In this document: piece by piece, positions 7,258-15,989 of the stretch
Layout: each line of letters begins with the position of its first letter
Numbering within the stretch: position 1 is the stretch's first letter
Source of the DNA: Planctomycetaceae bacterium
GTDB lineage: Bacteria > Planctomycetota > Planctomycetia > Pirellulales > UBA1268
NCBI GenBank assembly: GCA_005789975.1
Contig: SXWC01000084.1
Location: forward strand, 1-20,149
DNA length: 20,149 bases
Direction: 5' to 3'
The notes under the pieces: generated by a model
What the model was told of the DNA's origin: nothing
Database searches by the model: none
The model's input: the letters and a program-made list of their open reading frames with translations, nothing else
Made by a program: the position numbers and the translations under genes

Positions 7258-8012
7258 GCGGGAGGTGCCGGCGGAGCCGAGTGTGGAGCAGAATGCCGCT
7301 GTGCCGCGGGCTCGAGCCAGATTTCGTCGAAAAGGTTGTCCTGGCGGGTGGCGATTTTCCCACGCCGCACGAGCTCGAGCGCCGCCAGGAAGATACCCAC
7401 GATCCGCGAGCGGGGCATATCGTCGTCGAAGAGCTGCGTGAACGCCACCCTCCCCCGCTCCGCCACGAGCGCCTCGATCCGGTTGGCATGCGTCTCGATC
7501 GGCGTGTCGTCGTGGACGATCTGCCGCGGCCGACGCTTCTCCCGCTTGGCCATCACCCGCGTCATCGCCCCGACCAGATCCCACACGTGGACGTCGCCGA
7601 TCGTCACCTCGGCCGGCGCGTTGCGTGCCGCCGGCTCGTCGGCCGAGTGCCTGGCAAACCGCAACTCCCATTGCCGGGCCCGGTCTTCGAGCATCGTCGC
7701 CGCGTCCCGGTATTGCTTGTATTCCAGCAGCCGTTGCACGAGATCCTCGCGCACGAGTTCAAGCGGCTCCTCGGTCTCCTCGGGCCGCGGCACGAGCGCC
7801 CGCGCCTTGATCTCGAGCAACACGCTCGCCAGCTCGACGAACTCGCCCACCTGATCGATGGCGAGATCCTCGAGCACGTCGATGTAGGCGACGAACTCGC
7901 CCGCAATCGCGGCGATCGGCACCTCCGTCACATCGACCTCGTGCTTCTTGACGAGGTAGAGCAGGAGGTCCATCGGCCCGGAGAACACGTCCAGGGCGAC
8001 CTTGAATTCCAC
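7254..8012 (-). CDS. scpA: Segregation and condensation protein A
   Basis: The product is 252 aa. The kleisin N-terminus is clear: VALDVFSGPMDLLLYLVKKH, then DVTEVPIAAIAGEFVAYI, AIDQVGEFVELASVLLEIKA, and LVQRLLEYKQYRDAA. The C-terminal winged helix has GIFLAALELVRRGKI. ScpA bridges the Smc heads and binds ScpB; neither smc nor scpB is in the window. I chose the GTG at 8010-8012 because GCGAGG lies 5-6 nt before it and ScpA normally begins just before the VALDVFSGP block. The longer ATG start at 8066 lacks an SD and adds 18 residues including CGTCGEVC. A Pro/Ala/His-rich tail follows the last helix. It leads the scpA-rnz pair. Confidence 0.93.
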   Translation of the reverse strand: MEFKVALDVFSGPMDLLLYLVKKHEVDVTEVPIAAIAGEFVAYIDVLEDLAIDQVGEFVELASVLLEIKARALVPRPEETEEPLELVREDLVQRLLEYKQYRDAATMLEDRARQWELRFARHSADEPAARNAPAEVTIGDVHVWDLVGAMTRVMAKREKRRPRQIVHDDTPIETHANRIEALVAERGRVAFTQLFDDDMPRSRIVGIFLAALELVRRGKIATRQDNLFDEIWLEPAAQRHSAPHSAPPAPPA

Positions 8013-8134
8013 GCAGACCTCGCCGCACGTGCCACACGCAGTGAATCGACCACCGCCGCCAATCATAGGGAAGCCGACCGGGATGCCGCAGGGGAGAATT
8101 CCCCACGTCGCCCCGCCCCCCCACGCATCACCGT

Positions 8135-8146
8135 TTCGGCTACGCT
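8135..8146 (+). promoter_or_regulatory. Candidate -10 region for the HIT-dGTPase pair, possibly leaderless
   Basis: TTCGGCTACGCT ends 7 nt before the HIT ATG at 8153. If TACGCT (8141-8146) is the -10, transcription would start at or near the A of the ATG, giving a leaderless mRNA. The hexamer is a weak match and no -35 is evident. The gap 8013-8152 also must hold the scpA promoter, which I could not locate. Confidence 0.25.
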
Positions 8147-8152
8147 ACCCCC

Positions 8153-8698
8153 ATGGACATCGAACGTCTCTGGGCTCCGTGGCGGCTGGGAGACGTGCAG
8201 GGCGCCGCGGCCGCCGAGCCCGCCGGCGACGTGGCCCGCTGGCGGCCCGGTGCGGACCAGTCGTGCTTTCTCTGCCGCGCCGCTTCAGCCACTCCGGAGC
8301 AGGATCGAGCGCTGGGGGTGCTCGAACGGACGCCGCTGAGCGTGGTCGTCGCCAACCGCTACCCCTACGCCAACGGCCATCTCCTCGTGGCCCCGCTCGA
8401 CCACCGCGCGACACTGGCGGCCCTCACGGCCGAGCAGCACCTCGACCTTCAGGAGCGGATCACCGCCTGGTGCGGCACGATCGAGCGGCTGATGCAGGCG
8501 CAGGGCTTCAACGTGGGGCTCAACCTCGGCCACGTCGCCGGGGCGGGGGTGCCGGGCCATCTCCACTGGCACATCGTGCCGAGGTGGAGCGGAGACGTGA
8601 ACTTCATGCCGACGGTCGCGGGGGTGCGGGTGCTGCCGCAATCGCTCGACGCGCTCTGGGAACAGCTGACGAAGGCTGCCGGGGAGTCCGTCCCATGA
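8153..8698 (+). CDS. HIT family nucleotide hydrolase/phosphorylase
   Basis: The product is 181 aa. The histidine triad is at residues 136-140 (H-L-H-W-H, in PGHLHWHIVPRW), and the middle His is the expected nucleophile. A CFLC pair at 38-41 resembles the zinc-binding Cys seen in many HIT proteins. NRYPYANGHLLVAPL (68-82) and FNVGLNLG (119-126) complete the nucleotide-binding face, and MPTVAGVRVLPQ follows. The family acts on AMP/ADP conjugates such as Ap4A or Ap3A; hydrolase versus phosphorylase cannot be decided here. Its stop overlaps the next start (ATGA), so the dGTPase-like gene is probably translated by coupling, and both could serve nucleotide-pool cleaning. Confidence 0.92.
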   Translation: MDIERLWAPWRLGDVQGAAAAEPAGDVARWRPGADQSCFLCRAASATPEQDRALGVLERTPLSVVVANRYPYANGHLLVAPLDHRATLAALTAEQHLDLQERITAWCGTIERLMQAQGFNVGLNLGHVAGAGVPGHLHWHIVPRWSGDVNFMPTVAGVRVLPQSLDALWEQLTKAAGESVP

Positions 8699-9846
8699 CC
8701 GCCGCCGAGTGGAGCCAGCCCGATTGGCGGATCCGCGAACAGCTGATGCTCGCCCCCTGGGCGATGCACGCCGTCGACTCCGCGGGCCGGGTGCATCACG
8801 AGGAGCCGCACCCGTTCCGGAGCCCCTACCAACGCGACCGCGACCGCATCGTGCACTCCGCCGCGTTCCGGAGGCTCGCCCACAAGACGCAGGTCTTCAC
8901 CGGCTACCACGGCGACTACCACCGCAGCCGGCTCACGCACACGCTCGAGGTGACGAGCATCGCGCGGACGCTCGCCAGGGCGCTGGCTCTCAATGAGGAT
9001 CTGGTCGAGACGCTCGCGCTGGCCCACGACATCGGCCACCCGCCGCTCGGCCACGCCGGCGAAGACACGCTGGCCGACCTCCTCCGCGGCGAAGGGGGCT
9101 TCAACCACAACGCGCAGGCGTTGCGGATCATGGAGTTGCTCGAGACCCGCTACGCCGAGTTCCCTGGCCTCAACCTCTCCCGCGAGGTGCTCGACGCGCA
9201 GGCGACCCGCAAGAAGGACGGCACCGCCCCCGCACCGCTGCTGGAGGCGCAGGTCGTCGATGCCGCCGACTCGATCGCCTACGACACCCACGACGCCGAC
9301 GACGCCGTGGAGCTGGGACTCGTGACGCTCGACGAACTCCTGGAACTGCCACTGGTTGCCGAGGCGGCGGTCCGCGTGGAGGTTCTTCATGGCCGTCTCG
9401 AGGGGGTCGAGGCCCGCCGGGCGATCCTTCACGAGCTGGTCGATTTCCAGGTGGCGGAGCTCGTCCGGCAGACGCGACACACGATCGATTCGCTCAACAT
9501 CGACTCAGTGACCCGCGTGCGGGAGGCATTCCGCGGCGGTGGCTCGTCTGCCGGGGGGAGAATCGTGGCCCACTCGCCGGAGCTCGCCGCCGGCAAACGC
9601 GAGCTGGAACGGTTTCTCTTCGAGCGCGTCTACCGCTGCGAACGGGTGCTGTCCGTCAGGTTGCCCGCCCAGCGGAACCTGACCGAGCTCTTCTGGTGGT
9701 ATGCGAACCACCCCGACGAACTGCCCGCCGGATACCGGCAGCGGGCGGCCACCTTCGGCATCCGCCGCAGCGTCGCCGATTACATCGCCGGGATGAACGA
9801 CCGCTACCTCGAGTTCGACCACCGCCGCCGGCTGCCGGGGGACTGA
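8695..9846 (+). CDS. dGTPase-like HD-domain triphosphohydrolase
   Basis: The product is 383 aa. The N-terminal HPFRSPYQRDRDRIVHSAAFRR segment and LAHKTQVF are typical of the deoxyguanosinetriphosphate triphosphohydrolase-like family. HD-domain metal ligands are visible as H82 (SRLTHTLEV), H111-D112 (LALAHDIGHPPLGHAGE) and a later Asp in VVDAADSIAYDTHD. FNHNAQALRI (136-145) is also conserved. The enzyme should cleave dNTPs to the deoxynucleoside and tripolyphosphate; substrate preference is unknown. The start at 8695 is fixed by the ATGA overlap with the HIT gene. The frame is open further upstream, but that is a shadow. Confidence 0.93.
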   Translation: MTAAEWSQPDWRIREQLMLAPWAMHAVDSAGRVHHEEPHPFRSPYQRDRDRIVHSAAFRRLAHKTQVFTGYHGDYHRSRLTHTLEVTSIARTLARALALNEDLVETLALAHDIGHPPLGHAGEDTLADLLRGEGGFNHNAQALRIMELLETRYAEFPGLNLSREVLDAQATRKKDGTAPAPLLEAQVVDAADSIAYDTHDADDAVELGLVTLDELLELPLVAEAAVRVEVLHGRLEGVEARRAILHELVDFQVAELVRQTRHTIDSLNIDSVTRVREAFRGGGSSAGGRIVAHSPELAAGKRELERFLFERVYRCERVLSVRLPAQRNLTELFWWYANHPDELPAGYRQRAATFGIRRSVADYIAGMNDRYLEFDHRRRLPGD

Positions 9847-9883
9847 ACCTCCCCTGCCCCGGATGGGATTCGCGCCGGGCCGA

Positions 9884-9892
9884 TGATAGAAT
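9884..9892 (+). promoter_or_regulatory. Candidate extended -10 promoter for the PIN-TRAM gene
   Basis: TGATAGAAT matches the extended form TGnTAnnnT, with TAGAAT differing from TATAAT at one base. There is no good -35. Transcription would start near 9899, giving a leader of about 34 nt before the ATG at 9933. Confidence 0.42.
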
Positions 9893-9932
9893 CCGCCTCT
9901 CTTCTCCCCGTCCCCCGTCGGCCAATCGCCCC

Positions 9933-10955
9933 ATGGCACTCCTCATCCTCCGCGCGCTCTTCGTGATGGTGTCGGTGGGCATCGCGGTGCTGATCTTCAA
10001 CTCGTCGGCCATGCAGTCGGCCGACGTCTGGGTCCCCTGGGCGGTGCTCGCGGCGATGGTGGCGCTGCCGCTCACGGTGATCGGCATCGACGGCCTGTTC
10101 CGCCGCAAGGATCTCACGACGATCACGGCCGTGTACTTCGGCCTCTTGATCGGCGTGTTTCTCGCCTACGTCGCCATGCTGGCCCTGACGCCGATCCTCC
10201 CGATGCGGCCCAGCGACCCGCTCCGGACCTGGCTGCCGCTGATCCTGGGTTGCGTGCTCTGTTATGCCTGCACGAGCCTGCTGCTGCAGACGCGAGACGA
10301 TTTCCGCTTCCTCATTCCATTCGTCGAGTTCGCCCGTGACGTGCGCGGGTTGCGCCCCAACGTGATCGACATCATGACGATCGTCGATGGCCGGATCGCC
10401 GATCTCGCGGAAGCCGGCATCTTCGAGAGCCGGTTCGTCGTGCCTTCGTTCGTGCTCGACGAACTGCAGATTGCCGCCTCCTCTTCCGACAAGCAACGGC
10501 GTACCAGGGGCCGCCGCGGCCTCGACGTGTTGGCCCGCCTGCGAGCGAACGAGGCGATCGACATCGACGTCATCGCACCCCGCGACACGACCGAGGACAT
10601 GTCGATGGAGACCCGTGTCGTCGACCTCGCCCGCCAGCTGGGGGGCCGTGTCGTCACGATCGACGGCGGGCTCGCCAAGCTCGCGGGCGTGCAGACGGTA
10701 CCGACGATCAACATCAACGACGTCTCGCTGGCACTCAAGCCGACCTTCGTGCCCGGCGACTCCGTCAACGTGCGGCTGGTGAAGCAGGGAGAGGAGCCCG
10801 ATCAGGGCGTGGGCTATCTCGAGGACGGCACGATGGTCGTCGTCGAGAACGCCCGCGAGCAGATCGGCCGCTCGGTGCAGGTGAGCGTCACCAGCACGCT
10901 GCAAACCTCGGCCGGCCGGCTCGTCTTCGCGCGGCCCCTGAGCCACTCCGCCTGA
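9933..10955 (+). CDS. Membrane-anchored PIN-TRAM domain protein (YacL-like)
   Basis: The product is 340 aa. Four hydrophobic helices occupy about residues 3-22, 33-55, 61-85 and 98-117. A PIN domain follows from about 140: NVIDIMTIVDGRIADLAEAG gives the first Asp, VVPSFVLDELQ the Glu, and ETRVVDLARQLGGRVVTIDG the later acidic residues. A TRAM-like beta domain (PGDSVNVRLVKQG, GVGYLEDGTMVVVENA) is at about 270-325. This is the architecture of Bacillus YacL-type proteins. PIN domains are usually metal-dependent RNases and TRAM binds RNA, so an RNase held at the cytoplasmic membrane is a reasonable inference; the target is unknown. No antitoxin-like partner is adjacent. The ATG at 9933 opens the first membrane helix. 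Confidence 0.93.
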   Translation: MALLILRALFVMVSVGIAVLIFNSSAMQSADVWVPWAVLAAMVALPLTVIGIDGLFRRKDLTTITAVYFGLLIGVFLAYVAMLALTPILPMRPSDPLRTWLPLILGCVLCYACTSLLLQTRDDFRFLIPFVEFARDVRGLRPNVIDIMTIVDGRIADLAEAGIFESRFVVPSFVLDELQIAASSSDKQRRTRGRRGLDVLARLRANEAIDIDVIAPRDTTEDMSMETRVVDLARQLGGRVVTIDGGLAKLAGVQTVPTININDVSLALKPTFVPGDSVNVRLVKQGEEPDQGVGYLEDGTMVVVENAREQIGRSVQVSVTSTLQTSAGRLVFARPLSHSA

Positions 10956-10977
10956 ACGGGCGCAGCCCGCAACGGTC

Positions 10978-13329
10978 ATGCAAACCGCACGGCACGTCCG
11001 AACGACGGCACTCGCCGCCGGCGCCGTCGCCTCCATGCTGTGGCCGGTGACGCCGGGCTTGGCGGCCGACCCGCCCGGTCTGGCGGTCTACCGCGAGCAC
11101 TGCCTGCGGTGCCACGGGCGGGATGGCGCCGGGACGCCGGATGCCCCCGAACCGCTCACCGCCGACCGGTCGATCGACCAACTCGCGGCCACCATCGAGC
11201 AGACGATGCCCCTGGACGACCCGGCGAAAGTCACCGGCGAGGCGGCCCGGGAGGTCGCCGCCTACATCCGTCTGGCCTTCTCCCCGGACGCGGCCCACGA
11301 CCGCACACGTCCGCCCCGTGTCGAACTGTTGCGCCTCACCGTGCGGCAGTATCGCAGCGTGATGGCCGACTTGATCGGGAGTTTCCGAGACGCCGGCCCC
11401 GGGGTCTCCCCCCAACGCGGGCTCAAGGGGAGATATTTCCGCGGACGGGGCTCCGATCGCGACGCCAGACCGGTCTACGAACAGGTCGATCCGCGGATCG
11501 ACTTTCGTTTCGGCATCGAGGGCCCCGACCCCGAGCGGTTCGAGCCGAATCGGTTCACGATCCGCTGGACTGGCTCGATCGTGCCGAAGGAAACGGGACT
11601 CCACGAGTTTGTCATTCGATCCTCGCACTCGGTGAAGCTCTCGATCAACCGCGACCACGACGAGCCGCCGCTCATCGACGCCTCGGTCACATCGAACACC
11701 ACGACCGAGCATCGCGCCGGCATCTTCCTGCTGGGGGGCCGCGTGTATCCGTTGAGGCTCGACTTCTCGAAAGCCAATCAGGGCGTCGACAACAACGTGC
11801 ACGAAAGCGTCTCGGCGGCCGCGATCCGTCTGCTCTGGCAGCAACCGCACGGGATCCTCGAGACCGTGCCCGACCGGGTGCTGATTCCGTACGATTCGCC
11901 GCGGTCGTTCGTGCTGACCACGCCGTTTCCGCCCGACGACGAGTCGCTGGGATACGAACGGGGCGCAGGGGTGTCGCCGGAGTGGTTTGCGGCCACGACC
12001 GCGGCAGCCGCCGAGACCGCCGATCACGTGCTCGACCGCATCGAGCAACTCGCGCATGTCAAGCGAGACAGCCCGGACCGTGAGCAGAGAATGAAGGCCT
12101 TTGCCGCCACGTTCGCGGAGCGGGCCTTCCGCCGTCCGCTGACCGACGACCTGCGGACGCTCGTCGTCGATCGGCCATTCGCCGACGCGCCCGATCTCGA
12201 CACAGCGCTGCGGCGATCGCTCCTGGCCACGCTCGGCTCGCCCCGCTTTCTCTTCCTCGACACGGGCGGGGACGATCCGTTCGCCACGGCGGCCCGGCTC
12301 TCGTTCGGGCTCTGGGACTCGATCCCCGATCGACCGCTCAGGGAGGCGGCCGGCAGGGGCTCGGTCACCACGCCGGACCAGATTCGCGGCCAGGCGGAAC
12401 GCATGGTGCAGGACCGCCGCACTCGGGCGAAGATCCGCGACTTCCTCTTCTCCTGGCTGCGGGTCGCTCTCGGCCCGGAGGTGCGGAAGGATCCGCGGCA
12501 CGAGCCGGACTTCTCGCCGGACGTCGCCGCCGATCTCCGCACCAGCCTGGATCTCTTCCTCGAAGAGGCCGTCTGGCAGCGGGGCGACTTCCGCCGGCTG
12601 TTCACCGATGACGAGGTGCACCTGAACGGTCGCCTCGCGCCGCTCTACGGCGTCGCTCTTCCGTCCGCTGCCCCGTTCACCCGGGTCCGCGTCGACGACG
12701 GCCGCCGTGGTGGACTCTTGACCCACCCCTACCTGATGAGCGTGCTCTCCTACCCCGCGGCCACCTCCCCGATCCACCGCGGGGTGTTCCTCACCCGCAC
12801 CGTGCTCGGCAACGTCCTGCGTTCGCCGCAGGAGGCGATCGCGCCGCTCGCTCCGGAGCAGCACCCCGACCTCACGACCCGCGAGCGGGTCGTGAGCCAG
12901 ACCAGCGGTGTTGCCTGTCAGACCTGCCACGCCATGATCAATCCGCTCGGCTTCGCCCTCGAAGAGTTTGACGCGGTCGGCCGCCACCGCACGGTCGAAA
13001 ACGCGGGGCTCTCCGCACGGGCCATCGACGCATCGGGCTCGTACCTCTCGCGCGAGGGTTCCCTCGCCACGTTCGCCGGGGCCCGTGAACTCGCGGCTTA
13101 CGTGGCGACCAGCCGAGACGCGCAGGACGCCTTCGTGCAGTCGCTGTTCCACGCGCTCGTGAAACAGCCGGTGCCGGCCTGGGGCCCCGACACCATGGAA
13201 ACCCTGCGGCGGTCGTTCGCAGCGTCCGGATTCGACATCCGCCGCCTGTTGGTCGATATCGTGGTGCTGGCCGCGGCCCCACCCCGCACCGCAGCCGCCG
13301 ACAAAGCGCCCCCGGAGACCTTGCCGTGA
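10978..13329 (+). CDS. Exported cytochrome-type protein, DUF1587/PA14/DUF1595/DUF1592/DUF1588/DUF1585
   Basis: The product is 783 aa. A signal peptide ends near residue 30 (GLAA|DPP). A c-type heme motif CLRCH (C42, C45, H46) follows in a short cytochrome c domain. [18 protein letters not shown] is the DUF1587 start. Residues about 149-275 look like a PA14-type carbohydrate-binding domain ([26 protein letters not shown]). Then come DUF1595 ([13 protein letters not shown]), DUF1592 (the [14 protein letters not shown] region to [19 protein letters not shown]), DUF1588 ([24 protein letters not shown]) and DUF1585 (near [22 protein letters not shown]). A second heme-like motif CQTCH is at 647-651. 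The function of these planctomycete proteins is unknown; heme suggests an electron-transfer or oxidative role outside the cytoplasm. The stop overlaps the DUF1552 start (GTGA), so the two are coupled. Confidence 0.92.
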   Translation: MQTARHVRTTALAAGAVASMLWPVTPGLAADPPGLAVYREHCLRCHGRDGAGTPDAPEPLTADRSIDQLAATIEQTMPLDDPAKVTGEAAREVAAYIRLAFSPDAAHDRTRPPRVELLRLTVRQYRSVMADLIGSFRDAGPGVSPQRGLKGRYFRGRGSDRDARPVYEQVDPRIDFRFGIEGPDPERFEPNRFTIRWTGSIVPKETGLHEFVIRSSHSVKLSINRDHDEPPLIDASVTSNTTTEHRAGIFLLGGRVYPLRLDFSKANQGVDNNVHESVSAAAIRLLWQQPHGILETVPDRVLIPYDSPRSFVLTTPFPPDDESLGYERGAGVSPEWFAATTAAAAETADHVLDRIEQLAHVKRDSPDREQRMKAFAATFAERAFRRPLTDDLRTLVVDRPFADAPDLDTALRRSLLATLGSPRFLFLDTGGDDPFATAARLSFGLWDSIPDRPLREAAGRGSVTTPDQIRGQAERMVQDRRTRAKIRDFLFSWLRVALGPEVRKDPRHEPDFSPDVAADLRTSLDLFLEEAVWQRGDFRRLFTDDEVHLNGRLAPLYGVALPSAAPFTRVRVDDGRRGGLLTHPYLMSVLSYPAATSPIHRGVFLTRTVLGNVLRSPQEAIAPLAPEQHPDLTTRERVVSQTSGVACQTCHAMINPLGFALEEFDAVGRHRTVENAGLSARAIDASGSYLSREGSLATFAGARELAAYVATSRDAQDAFVQSLFHALVKQPVPAWGPDTMETLRRSFAASGFDIRRLLVDIVVLAAAPPRTAAADKAPPETLP

Positions 13330-14654
13330 GTCCCTTCGTGCAACTGTCGCGACGCCGTCTGCTCGGGCGGCTGGGCGTCGGGTCGGCGGTCCTTCCCTTC
13401 CTCGGCAACCTGCCGAGCCTCGCGACGACCCCGGTGGCGGCGAAGCAGCGGCTCGTGATCGTGTTCAGCCCCAATGGGGTGGTGAGGAGGAACTTCTGGC
13501 CGGCGGAGGCAGGACCGTTCGACGATCGGCCGCTGCCCCCGATCCTCGAGCCGCTCGCCCCCTTCAAGGACAGGCTGCTCACGCTCAAGGGCATTCACAA
13601 CAAGGTTCGGGGCGACGGCGACGGCCACATGCGGGGCATCGGCTGCCTGCTCACCGGCATCGAGCTCTTCCCCGGCAACGTCCAGGGGGGCGGCGAGACG
13701 CCGGCCGGCTGGGCGAGTGGCAAGTCGATCGACCAGGAGATTCGGGACTTTCTCCAGTCGGACCCCGCGAAGGCGACGCGGTTCGGGTCGCTGGAGTTCG
13801 GAGTGCTCGTTCCAGACCGGGCCGACACCTGGACGAGGATGGTCTACGCGGGCCCCAACAAGCCGGTCACGCCGATCGGCGACCCCTACCAGATGTTCCA
13901 CAAACTCTATGGCGAGATGAAGGACCGCGAGAGCCTGCGGAGCGTGCTCGACGAGGTGCACGAGGACCTTCGGCGGTTGATGGCCTCGCTTCCCGTCGAA
14001 GACCGCCGGATCCTCGAGGAGCACACGAGTCTGGTGCGGGGCCTCGAGCAGCAACTCGCCGGCCATCAGGCGGAGGTCGAGCATGCCGTACCCGTGCTCG
14101 AGCAGGGCGTCATGCTTCACAACGACCACATGCCGCGGATCAGCCGGATGCAGATCGAGCTGCTCGTGTCATCGCTGGCCGCGGACTTCGCCCGGGTCGC
14201 GACCCTGCAATACACCAACTCCGTCGGCCAGCCATGCATGCGGTGGCTCGGCATCGACGAGGGTCAGCACGGGCTCTCCCACGAGCCCAACTCCAACGAG
14301 TCCGCCCAGGACAAACTCACGCGGATCGACGCATGGTACGCAGGGGAGGTGGCCCACCTCGCGAGGCGGCTCGCCGAGACACCCGAGCCCGGGGGGGACG
14401 GCTCGATGCTGGACCACACGACGATTCTCTGGACGAACGAACTCGGCGAGGGCAACTCGCACTCCCACGAGGACATTCCCTGGGTGCTCGTGGGGGGCGG
14501 GCTCGGATTGACGATGGGCCGCGCGGTGAACTTTCCCGGCGTCCCCCACAACCGATTCCTGCTCTCGCTGGCGCACGCCATGGGTCATGCGGGGCTCGGC
14601 CGGTTTGGAAATTCCGACTACTGCGGCGACGGCCCGCTGACGGGCCTTGCCTGA
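13326..14654 (+). CDS. DUF1552 domain protein with Tat signal
   Basis: The product is 442 aa. It starts with GTG at 13326, overlapping the upstream stop. Residues 8-14 (SRRRLLG) before a hydrophobic stretch form a twin-arginine signal, so export of a folded protein is expected. [69 protein letters not shown], the [12 protein letters not shown] helix and [26 protein letters not shown] are characteristic of DUF1552. The fold may be alkaline-phosphatase/sulfatase-like, as for related DUF1501 proteins, but that is inference. DUF1552 genes regularly follow DUF1592-type genes in planctomycetes, so the pair probably acts together outside the cytoplasm. Biochemical role unknown. Confidence 0.92.
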   Translation: MSPFVQLSRRRLLGRLGVGSAVLPFLGNLPSLATTPVAAKQRLVIVFSPNGVVRRNFWPAEAGPFDDRPLPPILEPLAPFKDRLLTLKGIHNKVRGDGDGHMRGIGCLLTGIELFPGNVQGGGETPAGWASGKSIDQEIRDFLQSDPAKATRFGSLEFGVLVPDRADTWTRMVYAGPNKPVTPIGDPYQMFHKLYGEMKDRESLRSVLDEVHEDLRRLMASLPVEDRRILEEHTSLVRGLEQQLAGHQAEVEHAVPVLEQGVMLHNDHMPRISRMQIELLVSSLAADFARVATLQYTNSVGQPCMRWLGIDEGQHGLSHEPNSNESAQDKLTRIDAWYAGEVAHLARRLAETPEPGGDGSMLDHTTILWTNELGEGNSHSHEDIPWVLVGGGLGLTMGRAVNFPGVPHNRFLLSLAHAMGHAGLGRFGNSDYCGDGPLTGLA

Positions 14655-14684
14655 CCGGCGGCGAAGCATCATGCTGCCGGGGCA

Positions 14685-15989
14685 GTGATCTCCTCCCGCT
14701 CCACCGCCGCGGTCGATTCCGAACCACGGGTCTGCACCGTCTGCCCGCTGCTCTGCGAAGACGTGATCGTGACCGCCGACGGCATGACCGGGGCCTGCGG
14801 GGCCGGAGCGGCCGCGTTCGGCATGTTGGCCGGCGAGGCGTCGGCCTCATGCAGCATCGACGGCTCCGCCGCACCACGCGAGACCGCGCTCGACCGGGCC
14901 GCGGCAACGATCGTGTCCGCCCGGCGGGTGCTCTTGACGGGTCTGGCCGACGCCAGCCTCGAAGCCATCACGACCGCGCTCGATCTGGCGGAGGCAGTCG
15001 GCGCGGCGGTCGATGCCGGTGGCTCGGAGATGTCACAGGTCAGCGGACCCACGATCGCACGGACGGGAGAGGTGACTTCCGAATGGGAGGAACTCCGCGA
15101 TCGTGCCGACCTCGTCATCTTCTGGTTCTGTGATCCGTCCGCGACGCACCCGCGATTCATCGAACGGTTCGTCACCCCGCCGCGGCCCGGAAACGGGCCC
15201 CGCCGCACGATCGCCATCGGCGGCGACTCCGTGCTTCCCCCGGCACCGACGCACCGTCACATCGCCCTTCCGACCGCGGCCGCCGTCGATGCCGCGCGGC
15301 TGATCGAGGCCGCGGTGGCGGGAAATCGGGGCGGTTCGCCGCGGGCGGATGACGACGCCATCGCGGCCGCAGCCGACGTCGTTGCCAACGCGATCGCGGG
15401 GGGCGGGTGCGTGGCGGTCGTGACCATGCGGGGAGCCGATCCAAACGGTCTCGGCCCCTGGAGCACGGCCCTGCTCGTCCGCGCGATTGCGCATCAGAAA
15501 CCGGCCTTCGAGATCCCGCTCGCCGGCGGACTCGACGGCGGCGCGAATCTGGCGGGTGCCGCGGCCGTCTGCACGTGGCGGTATGGCGCGGCCGGTGCGA
15601 TCGCGCGGGCGGATCGCGGCGGCGGGCCGTTCCTGCCCGCCGAGAGCGATGCGGTCCGCCTCATCGATCGCGGTGAGGCCGATTGCGTCGTGGCCGTGGG
15701 CAGAATGGCTCCGCCCGTTGCAGTCGCGGTCGCCCGTCGCGCGGCGACGATCGGCCTGGTGCGCATCGGCGCGGCCGACGCGGCCTCCACCGATGCTGCT
15801 CGGCCGGCGATTCGGCTCGGCTGCCGATCGCTGCTGGCATCGCGGTCGGGCTCCCTGCTCCGCGGAGACGGCCGCCGCGTCGTCCTCGGCACCGACACGG
15901 ACGCCGCTGGCGACTCGATGACGGCGGTGCTCGCGGCCCTCGTCACCGGCGTACGGGCCTGTCTCCAGCCACGCAGAGGCCCGGCATGA
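14685..15989 (+). CDS. fhcB: Formyltransferase/hydrolase complex subunit B (formylmethanofuran dehydrogenase subunit B-like)
   Basis: The product is 434 aa. Four Cys (C17, C20, C24, C38; CTVCPLLC then GAC) form an iron-sulfur-like motif at the N-terminus, as in molybdopterin oxidoreductases. TGLADASLEAITTALDLAEAVGAAVD, GEVTSEWEELRDRADLVIFW and ATHPRFIERF follow the FwdB/FmdB pattern. Where archaeal enzymes have the metal-ligand Cys-His before Gly-Pro, this protein has V119-S120 (SQVSGPT), so a Mo/W redox site is unlikely. In the bacterial Fhc complex this subunit is thought to be non-redox and structural. The start is GTG at 14685, with weak SD support. The stop overlaps the fhcA start (ATGA). 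It lies 30 nt after the DUF1552 gene. Confidence 0.85.
   Translation: MISSRSTAAVDSEPRVCTVCPLLCEDVIVTADGMTGACGAGAAAFGMLAGEASASCSIDGSAAPRETALDRAAATIVSARRVLLTGLADASLEAITTALDLAEAVGAAVDAGGSEMSQVSGPTIARTGEVTSEWEELRDRADLVIFWFCDPSATHPRFIERFVTPPRPGNGPRRTIAIGGDSVLPPAPTHRHIALPTAAAVDAARLIEAAVAGNRGGSPRADDDAIAAAADVVANAIAGGGCVAVVTMRGADPNGLGPWSTALLVRAIAHQKPAFEIPLAGGLDGGANLAGAAAVCTWRYGAAGAIARADRGGGPFLPAESDAVRLIDRGEADCVVAVGRMAPPVAVAVARRAATIGLVRIGAADAASTDAARPAIRLGCRSLLASRSGSLLRGDGRRVVLGTDTDAAGDSMTAVLAALVTGVRACLQPRRGPA

Noticed and set aside
8013..8066. Longer scpA start at ATG 8064-8066, adding CGTCGEVC that looks like a zinc knuckle
   Set aside because: There is no SD before that ATG, while the GTG at 8010-8012 has a good one and gives the normal ScpA N-terminus.
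9933..10955. PIN protein as the toxin of a VapBC-type toxin-antitoxin pair
   Set aside because: It has four membrane helices and a TRAM domain, and no small antitoxin gene is adjacent; the YacL-like architecture explains it better.
10888..13152. 754-codon minus-strand frame opposite the DUF1592-type gene
   Set aside because: It is antisense to a gene with clear domains and heme motifs; the long open frame results from high GC at third positions.
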